A stretch of 64,000 nt of DNA from NCBI GenBank assembly GCA_949752745.1, contig OX457025.1:94259304-94323303 (forward strand), in the 5' to 3' direction. This DNA is from Protula sp. h YS-2021 (Eukaryota > Annelida > Polychaeta > Sabellida > Serpulidae). Made by a program: the position numbers and the translations under genes. How positions within the stretch are numbered: position 1 is the first letter of the stretch; every line of letters starts with the position of its first letter. A model generated the notes under the pieces. That model was not told the DNA's origin and ran no database searches. It saw only the letters and a list, made by a program, of their open reading frames with translations. Below, piece by piece: positions 51,501 to 64,000 of the stretch.

Positions 51501-52177
51501 CACTAGTCGCTCGTAAATTCGCCCACGTTTAATTCGAACCAATTTGCCTGGACCTATATTTTGGGTCCTGTGTATTCCTTTGGAAAAGCTAGAATTGATG
51601 AAAATGCTCGGAAATCACAGAAAAGGTTCAATACACTTCTCAAAATGACCGTATGTGGCAAAGATCACGAGTCTACGATGCACTTTTTCGTTGATCTCCC
51701 TGAATTGCAATAATATAAATCGAAGCTACTCACATGTCAGCACTGTTCACTGGTCATTTACTCCTATCTGTGATCACTAAATTGCAATTAATGTCTTTGC
51801 TGCACAATTGCGTGAAACTTATTTCCCTTGGCTTATTACACATAGCTTGTTCCAGAACCTGGTTCTTACCGTAATCTATTTCTTTGATCTTTGGTGCACA
51901 GTTTAAAAATTGGCTCGTGGTTATCTCAAACAACAGATCTTGAGCTATGGAAAGTCGATTAGATGATCGTTGCAGAATTAGTATTATTTTAAGGTTTTAA
52001 TCATACCTTATACTTTGATGTATGCAAACCCTGATCTTATTTGTAAAAGATAAGTCCATAATTATATCTTTCGTACTTTTTATTCTGACAATAACGCGGA
52101 CATATCCCACCAAACCCCGGTTAATTCGACGAAATTTTTACCGGTCCCAAGAAGTTCAAATTGACAAGGGGCTATTG
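51501..52177. mobile_element. Decayed pogo/Tigger-like element related to the one at 57866
   Basis: TA then CACTAGTCGCTCGTAAATTCG at the left; the right end inverted reads CAATAGCCCCTTGTCAATTTGAAC. Subterminal pieces (TTTAATTCGAACC, ATTTTGGGTCC, CGGTTAATTCGACG, CCGGTCCCAAG) match the better-preserved copy. Open frames inside carry no transposase motif. Confidence 0.5.
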
Positions 52178-53059
52178 AATGTGTTACAAGCAATCTGCGA
52201 ATCCCAACATTTCGCGAAACCGCAAACCACATCGGCAAATTCGTCTAATATCTAGAATCTTACCGTTTTTAACCTTCATTTTTATTAAATGACCGCCAAT
52301 TATCAGTTCGCCATAGGTTGACTTCCTTTTAAAGTGAAAGCGGTAAGATCACAAACCGACTTATTATTTGGTGTTGCTTGGTCTAATTTTTTCAGCCAAA
52401 AGAATGAAACGATCGCAGTTAACATTTTGACATCAACTGAAAGACACTCATATGAACAGAATTATTCTTGTTGCAACAATAGCTTCTCGTATTTTCCTAA
52501 TTTTATTTTTAGTATGCATGTGAAATAAAATGTAAGTAGTATTCACGGAAAATACAAGATTGCCTGTGAAACGGCAGAAAATTACGTCAATTTGCCAATG
52601 CGGTTTGCTATTTTCCCCATTTTTTCCATATGCCGTCATAAGACACATTCAGACCTTTAAATTTTGAACTTCGCCAATAAAGAAACGCCTTTGCGGTGTA
52701 CTTAAAAGGGGTACTTGTGTGTAGTATCGTTACACCTTTTTATCACCAGTACCCTTTGACCCACAAAACATCAGTGGTTATGACTGAAAACTGCACATAG
52801 AAAAAAATGACCTGATCATAAATCTGAGAAATAAATATCGATGGCTTTTTGTTTGCAACTGTAATACCGACAACAGTGAAATTGCCCAATTCACAAATAA
52901 AACACTGGGTAAAACTCATGATTATCAGCAACAAGTCAATATTGTGTAATCAGCCGCTACATTTTACTCTAGCTTTTTATCACACCAGACCGTGTGTTGC
53001 ACACTGGAATTATTGTCCTGGAATACAATGTAATTTCCCCCTTTTATAAAGCTGTAATA

Positions 53060-53270
53060 CAGGGTTGAGATTTCGCGGTCGCCCGTGGCGACCAACTTTT
53101 GGCTCGGGCGACCAACTTTTTCGAGTTGGTCGCCCGAGTGGCGACTAACTTTTTTTCTGAGTATGTTCAGGTAAATTTTGCAAAAATTGCGCCGGGCGAC
53201 TAATTTTTGTGCCGGGCGACTAACTTTTTAAAGTTGGTCGCCCGAAAAATTTTACGAAGTCTCAACCCTG
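53060..53270. mobile_element. 211-bp MITE with CAGGGTTGAGA termini
   Basis: CAGGGTTGAGATTTCG at the left and its inverted form CGAAGTCTCAACCCTG at the right, with AATA on both sides as a possible 4-bp duplication. The inside is made of GTCGCCCG, GGCGACCAACTTTTT and GGCGACTAACTTTTT words in both orientations, forming a large hairpin. Confidence 0.75.
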
Positions 53271-53843
53271 AATATCCTATCAGGTTGCTCTTCATTTGTC
53301 TGTTTTAAGTCACAAAGCACTTGATTGGTCTCGAGTCTTAGCCAATGCTATCTGTTCTCTCATTGGTCGCCTGGCCTCTGTTCTACTTCCGGTCCAGCCA
53401 AGGAGGGGTCAGGTCTTTCTGACTGTTCATCTGTGTCCATTGTGCTCTGCAAAGTGACGTCATCACACTGACTTTCAATAAGAAAATCTTTTGGCTAAAC
53501 ACCAAGTTGGAAACATCTGTAATTTCCCTTTTCAAGGACCAACCAAATATGGGTGTTACCGGAAATAGACAACAAGCAGCGTGAAGAATTGGTCTCCATA
53601 ACAACACCATGTAGGATAATCCCGAGTGTCGATCGAGAAACAGAACGTTCTAAAACAACGGCGCCATGACGTCACACATCCCAATCATAGCAGGAGGAGC
53701 TTGAATTCACACAAGACTCCACCGTCAACGGTGCTGAGATTGATAAACAAGAAGAGTATCTCTCAACCCCACTTCACCCCTCCATCCACCTCCCCGGGAC
53801 ATCACCCCCAACCCACCCCCGCCCCCCTCCAACCCCAGCCCAC

Positions 53844-56800
53844 CTGCTCGTCATCAGCTTTGCCAGCGCCATGCGACCTCTCCTCTCCCTCTATGAGTGC
53901 CAGGAACTGATCCACCTTCTCATTGTCGTAAATCGTGAACGATGTATCCTTCCCAACCACGGCCATGGAACAATTCTGCCACAAAAACAGCTCAGTTACT
54001 ACGTCACATAGTAAACAGTTCCACAATTGTCCCGAAAGTTACCGTAAGTTATCGTAAATACACACTGCTTTGGTTTTACTTTGTTCGAAATATTTCTTAA
54101 ATTTAGACATATTGCGAACAAGAAAATTCAACAACTGTAGAATTTTTTTTTCATTTAATATTTTTTCCTTACAAGCAGAACATAAATGATATGAAGTACC
54201 CAAACCTTGTTAGTGAGCTCCACCTCGTTCGGTAACGTGTCTCGCAAAGCGCGCAAGCCGTGCTTAATAAGGTCTTCTAAAGAACCTATATTTCAAAAAA
54301 AAAAAGAAAAAAAAAAAAGTAGAGTCAGTGGAACGGATCGAATCCCCCACCACAAGAGAAAGATTATCCCTGCCACAGACGAACGGATGGACGTATTCAC
54401 AGGCAAAATACTTCTTGCATACCTGCAAATGGTGGCATGGGCAAAGCCGCTGTACTCGCTCCGGTTTGAGATACAGATTACACAAAATCATGCAAGTGTC
54501 CACAGACAGACAGACAAACCCGAATACTGTAGTCTCCCGTTTTGCGCTTAGCGGCGCCGGGGAGCTAAACAAACTATTGACATATATGCAACGTGAACTT
54601 GTCAAGTAAAAAGATGCCTGGAAAATAAAAGAATCAAATTAAGAGTTGTAGATGACATTCTTTTATAAACCAATGCTACATTTTCTGTTCTCTAATCGCC
54701 TATAAAACGTGTGATTCTCGCCAGCGTCACATGAATAAACCAACGTGACGCTGGCGGAGGCTTTGTGAATGAAATCCTTCTTGCCTTGCATCACGGAAGT
54801 TACGACACAGTACACGCGAGGCGTACAATACTGTGAAATATCCATGAGGTATGTACGAGGCTTGCATAAAACTGAACCCTCAAGAATAACATTACTGGCT
54901 CGTCAAAACACCCCCCCCCCCACTCCCTTTCTACAAACACTCCAACTTGAAATTCGTGATTTAGCACTGTTTGTTGGAACGTCTGCAGAACTAAAGTTGT
55001 GCAGTAAAATACTACGGTCTACAGACATTATTTAATTTACTTATTTATTTAAGTATATTGTTTGGCATTCTGTAGGACTTGTATTAGCCGTTAGCAATCT
55101 GTACATACAGTCCGGGAATTCATCCAGGTGTTTCTCCACGTATGTTCTTGCACTCTGAGATCTTGCACCGATGGCCATCGCCTTGCAGTCAAAGTAGTTG
55201 GCGGACGGACAGGTCTGGTATATATGCGGTCCGTGATCCTGTAAGCAGTCAATCACTGTGTGACGTCACAATACAACTGCGCTGCAATGACCTTGGCCTT
55301 ACGGAGACGACAGCAGAAGCTGGAGGGCATGACGGGCAGGGATCACAATGAAGAACTGAGTAGCAGCTGGGCATCCGAACAACCCCCCCCCCCCCCCCCC
55401 CCCCCTCATGATAAAACAAGAATCGCAGGGTCGTCGTTCCCACTAGAACATGGCTGTGAGAAAAATGAAAAAAAAAAAAAATCCGCCGATCATCGCGTGT
55501 TTTTGTACAGTTACGTCCTACGGCCCCCCACTCCAACTTACAAGAATACTTGTACATTTAACCGACCCCCTCCCCCTCCCCATCGGCCCGTCTGACACAC
55601 ACCGCCTACCCACTCCTCGATTTTCATCTACACCACTACCACTGACACTCGCTTCCTCTTGCCCTTGAGGTGTAGATTGTAAATTGAAAATAACAATTTT
55701 CGGCCATTCAAACACGACAAAGCTCCTTTTGTTTTGGGCCATATAAAAAAACAACAGATTGACCACAAAGCGCTTACGTCATAACCAGCTACGAGCAGTC
55801 CCACGCCGAAGGGTCGTCTGCCGTAGCGCTGCGTAGGAATCTGGGACTTATTACCCACAAGCCCCACCAGCCTGGATACCGGCAGGGGGCGCTCGTAGAC
55901 GTAGCGCGAACTCAGGCATTCGTGTCTCATAAAACGACTGCAAAGAATCAACCCATGTACAGAATGCAAATTATGTGTTAAAATACGCTCTGCGTTCGCC
56001 AGTTTATCATTTATTCTTTCTTATGCAATGCAGAATTACTGAAAATCAAACAATTCACCTTTCAAAAGCGAATTTTTTTTTTTTTTTTTTTGGAAAACAG
56101 GTAAAACCACAACCCGTTTTCTGTTTGAAACAAATGTTTCGCCAAATAAACCTGCAGTTCAAACTCGTGTATTTCTCAGCCTGGCCACACACAAAACCTT
56201 CTCAAAGGTAACTGAAACGCAGGCTGTAAGAATCGACACATCGACAAAGAATATCTGTTTTGTCTTTCTTCTTTATTTATTTATTAAAAAAAAAAACAGG
56301 TCAGGCTGCGAAAATTTGCAGCGACAATATTTTAAGATAAACTAGAACTTTCATAAGACTAATATTAAAATATTGAAACCTCGTTACGTCGACGTGGTTC
56401 CGACAAGCACATTTGTCTCGAAATATCTCTAGTTTCGACACAAGTGCTATTACAACGGCCTTGTTAACTGAAAGAATTTCTGACCCGTCCAGCTGAATTC
56501 TACAGGCACGTACCTGAGTAGTCTGGCGTCTGCGGTGAGGCCAGCTATGGAGACGCCCACGTGGTCATCGATGTGCAGGATCTTCTTCTGGTGCGCCGAA
56601 AGCTCAGACGGCGCCCTCTACAACCACACGGGTATAACCTTGTTATTAGCTATAACCACAATATAATCATAATATAACCACAATCTAATTTCTTTTATAA
56701 CGAACTCCACTAACGAGAGCTAAATTTCAAAAAGGAAGAAACGAAATCGTAGTAAAATGATGTTTTCTTTTTCGAGTTCGTCCGTTCATTAGAAGGGTTC

Positions 56801-57587
56801 ACCAAGTAAAGTTTGGTAATACAGTTCAATTTATTTGAAAAATTCTCTATTTGTGTAAGATGTGACGCAAAGCCAAACACGAAACAGACATTTTCTCCCG
56901 CTTTGAAGGCACTTCCAGACTTGGCTCACATACAAAGGAACAACCCTTGGACTTTCAGCAAATTATACTGACTTATTTATTTCAAATCTCACACTTCACT
57001 CTGCAGTTTTTACAAATAATGATGAATATACAACACATCAGGTCGTTTCACCTTCTCCCTCCTCTGTTTTTTCTTTCACCCCCCTCACCTCCCTCTCTCC
57101 CTCTCTCTCTCTCTCTCTCTCACTATTCTCCGTCTATTTGGTTGGATTTAACACACCTTGAGAGCGACGAGGATGGCGTGTGTTTTATTTTTCAGCGCCA
57201 CCGTGGCGGATCCCTGTTTCACCGCCTCCATGGCGTACTCCAGCTGGTGTATACGCCCCTGTAAATCACGCCACACAGGACCGTGTTACTACTTTGTCTA
57301 TTTTACACTGCAGGAAGATGTGGTCTTAAAGGATACTCATACTTAATACTTAATACTCATACTTAATACTCATATCAACATGACACAATAAAATCTCTGG
57401 GACAATCATACAGAAAACGTTTTTTTTTCTTTACTATTATTGTTTTTTAATTTTCATTTTTTATTTATTTCGTTTTGTCTTTTTTTAGGCAAGGGGGATT
57501 GTGTTTAGCTAGAGGTTAGCTTTGACTCGCACACATACACACCTGAGGACTCCACACCGTCACATCGTGATCGTACTGGTTTCTAAA
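53844..57587 (-). CDS. PSMA1: Proteasome subunit alpha type-1 (20S core), partial: first and last coding exons not located
   Basis: Alpha-ring subunit of the 20S proteasome. Exons in transcript order: 57587-57543 ([15 protein letters not shown]), 57258-57157 ([16 protein letters not shown]..., the proteasome alpha signature), 56617-56514 ([20 protein letters not shown]), 55937-55778 ([19 protein letters not shown]), 55238-55109 ([19 protein letters not shown]), 54285-54206 ([18 protein letters not shown]), 53975-53844 ([20 protein letters not shown]). All joins keep frame with GT-AG sites, giving 251 aa of the usual ~263. In vertebrates the first coding exon has little more than the ATG, which I could not place upstream of 57587. 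After 53844 a short acidic tail exon is expected; reading through the donor gives only a Gly/Trp-rich tail and a stop. Confidence 0.93.
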
Positions 57588-57865
57588 CTGTAAAGCAAAA
57601 TGTATCACTGTTAAAACCAAACCCTGTGCTATCTTCAATCTGTCGAGCCGGAGAAAGATGAAATGCGACAATCTGTACAGTATTGGCTTTAGTCTAGTGC
57701 AAAAGGTACTCTTTTTTTTTGCCGGATCGTGAAAAAAAGAAAAGCTTCAAAGAATTTTTTGCGGCTGAAACCAAACAAACCTAAAATCATACCTACATGT
57801 TTATTTTATTATCATAAAGTAAAGTACATATCAATGGTGCAATATATATATATATATACATAATA

Positions 57866-58680
57866 CAGGGGCCCCTCGTTAATTCGTCCTCGGTTAATTC
57901 GATCCCTCGGCTAATTCGTACCAATTCCGTCGGTCCCGATTTTGGGACCCATTCACTTCTATGTAAAAGTACGAATTAACGAGGACTCGGATAATTCGTC
58001 CCAAAATTTACCCTCAATTTTTTTCTATTCCGGTCTTTTATCTATGCAGAGCCATACAGATTAAGCATGCCACACAGTTAAAACAACACGTTACTCAGGC
58101 ATCATGTGTAGGGGTTGCATAATGCGCATTGTGGGACAGTAATGGTGGGGGTTTAGGGATTATGATTGGCATGGTCTCTTCAATATACACAATGCAATGT
58201 GCACAGCGTTTTCACAGGCCACTAATCCGCAGCATCGTCTGTCACGTTCTATACAGCAGCTTAAGATGCCGTTCGTCTTCTGTGGACACTTCGCGCTCCA
58301 GAGCGTGTATATAATTTGTGAGCAGTAGTCAAGCATTTCAACTTGCACAATGGGATCAAAACGAAAACACAATGATTACACAGTGGACCTTAAGTTCAAA
58401 GTGTTAAACCAAATAACGAGTGGCTCAAAAACCAAAATTCAAATAATGACGGAGTATGGGTTACCTAAAAATACACTTGCTTCATGGATAAAGAATAACT
58501 ATAAAGTAATCAATGGTGTTGAAACCAGCCAATTTGAGCACACTATAAAGCGCGCAAGGTTTAAAGGTTCATTGTTGTTTTTGTCCATTAGAAAATTTGA
58601 CCCCCGGTTAATTGTTACCCTCGGTTAATTCGTACTTTTTCCCTTGGTCCCAAGGAGTACGAATTAACGCGGGGCCCCTG
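57866..58680. mobile_element. pogo/Tigger-like DNA transposon, 815 bp, shortened
   Basis: Terminal inverted repeats CAGGGGCCCC(T/G)CGTTAATTCG at both ends, with TA on each side (57864-57865 and 58681-58682). Sub-terminal copies of CTCGGTTAATTCG and GGGACC follow. It keeps only the DNA-binding start of the transposase (58350-58628). It lies just upstream of the first PSMA1 exon found, probably in intron 1 or the promoter region of that gene. Confidence 0.9.
58350..58628 (+). pseudogene. N-terminal CENP-B-type DNA-binding fragment of a Tigger transposase
   Basis: From ATG 58350: GSKRKHNDYTVDLKFKVLNQ, then TKIQIMTEYGLPKNTLASWI and KNNYKVI form the helix-turn-helix of pogo/Tigger and CENP-B proteins, which binds the terminal repeats. 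The frame then runs into the right terminal repeat and stops. The DDE nuclease domain is missing, so this is either an internally deleted element or a short DNA-binding protein left behind. Confidence 0.8.
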
Positions 58681-59602
58681 TAGTATAAATTACGCCGCAT
58701 TCTTTTTTAAATAAAATGGCACACAATTGACCAGAAGTTAATCTCCCTAGCATACACTATCACACAAGGGAAAAACTGATGTATAAACACTGGGCATCAT
58801 TAGAAGGGGCACTGATGCATATTTAAACATGGGGTCCGTCCGGTGATCTTTTTTCTTAATTTTTCTCAAAAAAAATAGATTAGGCCGGGGCGAAACATTT
58901 TTTATATTTTTTAAAATTTTGGGGACCTAGCATTGGCCAAAACTTTATTTCCTTTCTTTTTCCTTGCAAAATATGGTTCAATAGTTTTATAAAACGCCAC
59001 TATAGCGCAAGACTTAAATTAATTAATTTACAAGTTGCCACTGCGAAGTGTTTCTTGCATGAAAATGCGAGCGCCGAAGGCGCGAAAACGATAAAATTCT
59101 ACGATAAATGTCTCCTCTGAAAACCCCGCGTGCTGACCTACTAATTGCGCCTAAGATTGCTTATTCACTTGGACGAAACTTGCCAACTCGAGTCTTTTGT
59201 GGATTAGACGAGCAATAAAAACGGCACTTCCACAGTCGCAAAACTCAGTCATACAATGGAAATATTTTATAACCAAGGACGCCGTCGGTGAAATGAAAGG
59301 TTCACATTTTTTTGTAATTTTTGCACGCAAACTGTTATTTTGTACAAAATACAAAATATTATTTGCCATTAACGTGTGACTCAATTGAGCTCAGGCAATG
59401 TTAAAATACACATTGTTAAAAAAAATTCTGTTTATTTTTATTCAAAATGAACGACAAGCTCAAGACAAAAACCAGTATTTTGAATTTATGTTCTTACTTC
59501 ACTGCCAAGCATTTTCACGGAGCGATATACGAAAAACATTTTTCCATGGCATGTATACACGATTGTATTCCCAAACTAACCAAATTATCCAGGTGTTCAA
59601 TA

Positions 59603-60416
59603 GGATATTCCGAATCCGGGACAGAAGGGCCCTGGACAAAAGGGTCTTGGACATAAGGGCCTTTCCCAAAACGGCCTTTTCCAAAAGGGCCTTTCCCAAA
59701 ACGGCCCTAAATGAAAAGTTGGACAAAAGGGCCTTGAGAAATTTTTTTGGGATATGGTCCTCAAAATTATTTTTATTTTTTGTGTAATAAAATAACAACT
59801 CTAAAAACAAAGTTTATTGATTTTATTGCCTGATTCATCGAGACAAATTTTTTTCTTTGTCTTGTATCCATTGCTGTTGGTCACAGTTCAAATAAAGACC
59901 TCAAATTCAGAACTCGTATATCGGCAAGACACTGACATGCCAGCATCATCCGGCTTAGCTCGTGTGTTTAAACAGCACAGTGCAGAGGAACGAAACAAAG
60001 GACAGAGATTATCTTTTGTGGCACAATGACTCCGAAATCTGGCATCTAAAGACAGTGATGGGAAGTAATTGAAAGAGTCTTTACAATGAGTAAAACATCA
60101 AGGCAGTGATTGGTACAAGCAGGGATTAACCTGTGGCACAGTGCTTCGAAAATTTCAAGAGAATGATGGGGAGTAATTGAAACGAAGCATCAAGGCAGTT
60201 ATCTCTAGAAACACAATGAAGCCTGTTTTTTTTTACTTTTTTATTTTATTACATATTTTATTAAATAATTAAAACTCAAAATCCTAGAAAAAATTCTCAA
60301 GGCCCTTTTGTCCAACTTTTCATTTAGGGCCGTTTTGGGAAAGGCCGTTTCGGGAAAGGCCCTTATGTCCAAGGCCCTTTTGTCCAAGGCCGTTCTGTCT
60401 GGATACCGGATATTCC
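59603..60416. mobile_element. Non-autonomous element with long inverted repeats built on CAAAAGGGCC
   Basis: The left arm (59603-59745) reads GGATATTCCGAATCC, GGGACAGAAGGGCC, GGACAAAAGGG, then TTTCCCAAAACGGCC. The right arm (60293-60416) is its inverted copy. About 0.55 kb of unique AT-rich DNA lies between. No transposase. The arms consist of repeated 14-18 bp words, as in the element at 38757-40096. Confidence 0.8.
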
Positions 60417-61472
60417 ATTTCAACAACTACGCAATTCGTGTCCAGTTGGTCTTACTCCAGTTACATTTTTTGTGTTTTGTTCACTTACAAACGTAATAAC
60501 AGGATCTGAAATAAGCAATGGTTGAATTACGTTGTTTTTTAAATTTTATATCTTATATTTATTGTCTTTATGTTTCAATGCGGGCGGCAGAAAGGCTTGG
60601 TATATTAAATTAATACGACACATTTGAAAATTAGAATTCTACTCAAGAATTACTCATTTCACATGTAGAATGTAGACACAAACTTTTAGAGCAAAAGAGC
60701 ATGAAAGACTATTCCGTGTCCTCTTCGCGCTACAGAAACAATATTTAGGGGTGTTGTTATATGAATAACTTGACATAAACTTAAATACGTCAACCACCCC
60801 CATACAGTCCGTCAGCACGTCCAACACTAAACTATCCAGTCATCTGCGAATTCTTCATAATGATGCCTTGGCTCAGATTTTTTTTAGCACTCAGCCAATA
60901 TTGGCTGAAGTGTGTCGAGCCGTCCTGCCGTCTGTCGGTAAACTTTTTTTGTCCGGGCGATATCACTTGTCCGTCCGTCACACTTTAAACTTTTTTGTCC
61001 GGGCGATATATCAATAACTATTCATCGGATCTTCACAAAACCTGTATAACCAGAAAGTATAATTAGTGCAGATGTGCAACGGGGGGTTCAATTTGTCAAC
61101 AGGCTTGCCGGAGGTTGTTTTTAAAAAAAAGTACGCAAACTGCTAAAAAAAAAAAGAACGCTTGATGGCAAAAGAAAAGTACAAAAAAAGAACGCTTTAG
61201 AAAAAAAGAACAAAAAAAGTACGCCAAAAATGTTGAAAATAAAAGATATAAAGATAAAAAGTGTCCTAAAAAAGCCTCAGAAATAGTTTGTATGCGTTTT
61301 TCTTGAATAAACAAGAACAGCTGTCAACGGCAATAATAATAGATGTACGTATTCTAAGAGGCGATAAAATCACCAAAACAAGCATGTCCAAGGACGTGCC
61401 CCAGCCGGGTTACCGAATAAGGAAAGAGAGAAAAACTCTGAAACGAATACTGTTAGGCCAAACAATGAAGTA

Positions 61473-62179
61473 CAGACGAAACCGGTTAATCGCATAGCCA
61501 GTTTGCCAAGCCCTGTTATGAGTTTATCCGATTTATGCGTTTATCCGGAGTCCTCTTGCCGTGCTTATTTTTTTCATTTGCGATAGTTATTATACGTACA
61601 CCTCCGCCCCTAGTAATTTTTTCTTGGCTGCGTATTTAAATGGTGACTATGCACTCACTGCTATCTGACGCAACGTGGGGATTAAGGGTTTCAGGCCATT
61701 ATTTAGTGAGAGCTCAGGCAGCGCGGGGATTAGGAGTTGCAGGTCATTATCTAGCGCCAGCTAAGGCAGTGCGGGGATTCAGGATAAAGGTCATTATTTA
61801 GTGAGAGCTGAGAGAGTGCGGTGATTAAGAATTCGAGACTCGCCGTCAACAACCGCGACTGGGTTGGTACATGTACACAATGGGTCAAGCAAACAGAAGA
61901 CAAAGCATTAGATAAATAAACGAGGAGCAGCTTATTCCCTTAGTTTGCTTGAAGTGTGGCACTGTTTGGATGGTCACCCAGAATTATGCAATTAACCGGT
62001 ATGCTTCCCATTTTAACGTGGAAAAGCTATGCGTTTATCCAGTTTATGCGATTAAGCGATATGCAATTATCCGGTTAAATTTCCAATAGACAGTATTGGA
62101 AATGGTTTGGGATTTGCGAATAATATGCAGTTAACCGATTTATGCGTTTAACCGGTATGCGATTAAGTGATTTCATCTG
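61473..62179. mobile_element. pogo/Tigger-like MITE, 707 bp, with an internal tandem repeat
   Basis: Left end CAGACGAAACCGGTTAATCGCATA; right end inverted CAGATGAAATCACTTAATCGCATA; TA on each side (61471-61472, 62180-62181). Subterminal TTATGCGTTTATCCGG words occur repeatedly. Inside, at about 61665-61830, three units of roughly 55 bp share GTGCGGGGATTAGG and GGTCATTATTTAGTGAGAGCT. Confidence 0.75.
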
Positions 62180-62339
62180 TACTTTGTTTCTGAACGTAAC
62201 TTTTTCATAATTTTAATACACAAAAACGTGTTTCCCCGGATCGAAGCTGCCCGAAAAGGGATGTTGGAGAGGTTGGGTTTTGAAGATTCATGTATTTACC
62301 CACATTTACGCAATTTTAGAAAAAAATTATTAAAATTCC

Positions 62340-64000
62340 CCCATTTCGGCATTTTTTTTTGTCATATGCGAAAAAAGCAAAGACCAGGTGGAGAAGCACC
62401 TAAGCAACTTCTGATTAAAATTTTATAACTATTTGAAAAAGACTGAGAGAAATGAATAGTTTGACAATTCAGTTATTTACTACCATTTATTCCAGCTTTT
62501 GCCAAACTTCAAAGTTCCGCCATTTCGGCAGTTTTTGGCGAACCGCGAAAATAAAAATAATGGCCTGGTAGGCGAACCCCTGGGGAACATCCCTTCGTAA
62601 TATCTAAACGATTGGAGTAAAACTGTAGGAGGGGTAGCATTTTAAAACTGGGTCAAAACGGGCACAAAAAGTGCCGCCATTTTGTCCGTTTTTCGTCACT
62701 CGTCAAAAAAGGTAATAGCCAGGTGGGGGACCACCCAGGGAACATTCCTGCATAATATCAAAACGATTGAAGTAAAACTGTATGAGGAGTAGCATTTTAA
62801 AGAAAAAGTTTAACATACGTCCATACATTCAAGCCCCCTATAGGGATACGATTAACCCAGTCCGACAAAGTCGGCTGTGTTATAAAACCACATAAGTACT
62901 AATTTCCGCTCCCATAGTTCAAAATTTTAAGAAGGTAACATTATATTCCTAGCGCTAGTAACGATTTTAGTAAGAATTGGTTTTTCATCAATATTTCCAC
63001 CATTTTTCCGAATAACGCAAAAACAATAACTAGGCAAGTACCAATGACCACTATCTTTAACAAAATTTCAAGACAGTACCAAAGACTGTTCATACTAGTA
63101 GTTTAGTCTTTGACAGCATCGCCATTCCTGTGGTATGAGTTTCATTTTTCGTCAATATTTGCGCCAATTTTTCCAAATTACGAAAAAAGTAATGGCCAGG
63201 TAAGTACCAATGGTAGCTATCTTTATCTAAAATTGGAAGACAGCAATAGCCAGTTAGGCAGTAGTTTACGCTACTTTTACTTAAAATTACAATGCAATGA
63301 GGCTATTTTCCCGAAGTTCGTAATGAATTTACTGAGAGTTTTTTTGGTTGTTCGCCAAATTTTAGCCGATTTTTTGGCCAATCATCAAAAAAAGTAATAG
63401 CAAGTAAGCCAGTTATATTGCCTGCTACCTTTCAATGAAATTTCAAAAGAGTAAGACTATTTTCCTGGAGATCAGATTTTACTGGAATCTTCTTAGTTTT
63501 TCGCCAAGCTATTCGCCAATTTTTAGCCCATCACCAAATATTGTAATAGCCAGCTAAACAGCCAGGCTTGCTGCCTTTACTTGAAATCTAAAGACAGTCA
63601 GACTATTTTTATGGAGTTCGTCAAGATTTTATGGGTTTTTTTTGGTTTTTTTTTTGTTTTTTGCCAAAAATTTTTGGGAATTTTTTAGCCAATCACCAAA
63701 AACGCAACAGTAGATATTAAGGCTTGCTACCGTCAGTTACAATTTCAAGACATTAATACTATTTTCTAGGAGTTAGTTAAGGTTTAACAATTCTCAAAAA
63801 AAAATAAATAAATAAACAATTACGTTTTTCCTCCAATATTTCTGCTAATTTTTTGGTGAATCCCTTAAACAACTAATAGATAGGTGGACATCGATGCGCC
63901 CTACCTCCCACCAAAATGTAGAATGTTTCCATGAAAACCCCAGGAGATACTGTTTACAGAAAATTTTACTGAAATTATTTTTTTTTTCGCCAAAAAATCG
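62340..64000. repeat. Degenerate tandem array, about 150-310 bp units, cut by the window end
   Basis: At least nine recurrences of a core like CACGAAAAAAGTAATAGCCAGGTAAG-ACC, each preceded by T-rich sequence with CGCCAATTTTT. Cores lie near 62365, 62555, 62705, 63015, 63180, 63385, 63535, 63695 and 63860. Copies are heavily diverged. Open frames across it have no protein similarity. Confidence 0.65.

Noticed and set aside
54264..54609. Frames of about 100 aa within a PSMA1 intron
   Set aside because: They cross an exon border of PSMA1 and a poly-A tract; no family similarity.
59398..59810. Frames with KRALDKRVLDIRAFPK-type repeats on both strands
   Set aside because: Translations of the CAAAAGGGCC arm repeats of the element at 59603-60416.

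Overview
The window is nuclear DNA of an invertebrate animal carrying one large endogenous DNA-virus-like element. Interrupted genes with GT-AG introns (catalase, proteasome subunit alpha-1, a small secreted protein), AT-rich spacers, microsatellites and many short inverted-repeat transposons point to a metazoan. The sequence alone does not settle the phylum; a marine invertebrate is my guess.

Region by region. Positions 1-7963 are host DNA: repeats, a two-exon secreted-protein gene (2747-4273), a possible further 3' exon (6179-6401) and GACGTC-rich repeats. Positions 7970-27693 are a Maverick/Polinton (adintovirus-like) element of 19,724 bp. It has terminal inverted repeats of about 347 bp and is bounded on both sides by the 6-bp target duplication CTCATT. 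Its plus-strand left arm carries a Cys-rich protein, a protein-primed DNA polymerase B, and a PC4-like protein followed by three PC4-like relatives. A long minus-strand block reads integrase > packaging ATPase > small basic protein > unknown > small Cys protein > penton > basic core-like protein > major capsid > protease. Minus-strand accessory genes lie at 20956-24607, and two tandem RING-protein cassettes on the plus strand lie beside the right terminus. Positions 27700-37600 are gene-poor host DNA with a decayed CR1/L2-type retrotransposon. A complete 12-exon catalase gene spans 37662-48572. Seven internal exons of PSMA1 lie on the minus strand at 53844-57587. The rest is repeats, including a family of pogo/Tigger-like elements flanked by TA and a degenerate tandem array at the right edge.

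The element holds the standard set for self-synthesis and virion formation: polymerase, integrase, ATPase, protease and two capsid proteins. This copy is damaged. In-frame stops break the polymerase, the protease and one core-like gene, and frameshifts break the major capsid gene and two accessory genes. The TIRs and target duplication are nearly intact, so it is probably a recent insertion.

The most unusual aspects are: (i) signal-level compaction, with stop codons lying inside TATA boxes, inside poly(A) signals and inside the next gene's ATG (ATGA); (ii) a family of five PC4-like proteins; (iii) an acidic protein with a CARD-like second half; (iv) duplicated RING cassettes whose flanks are far better conserved than their coding regions.
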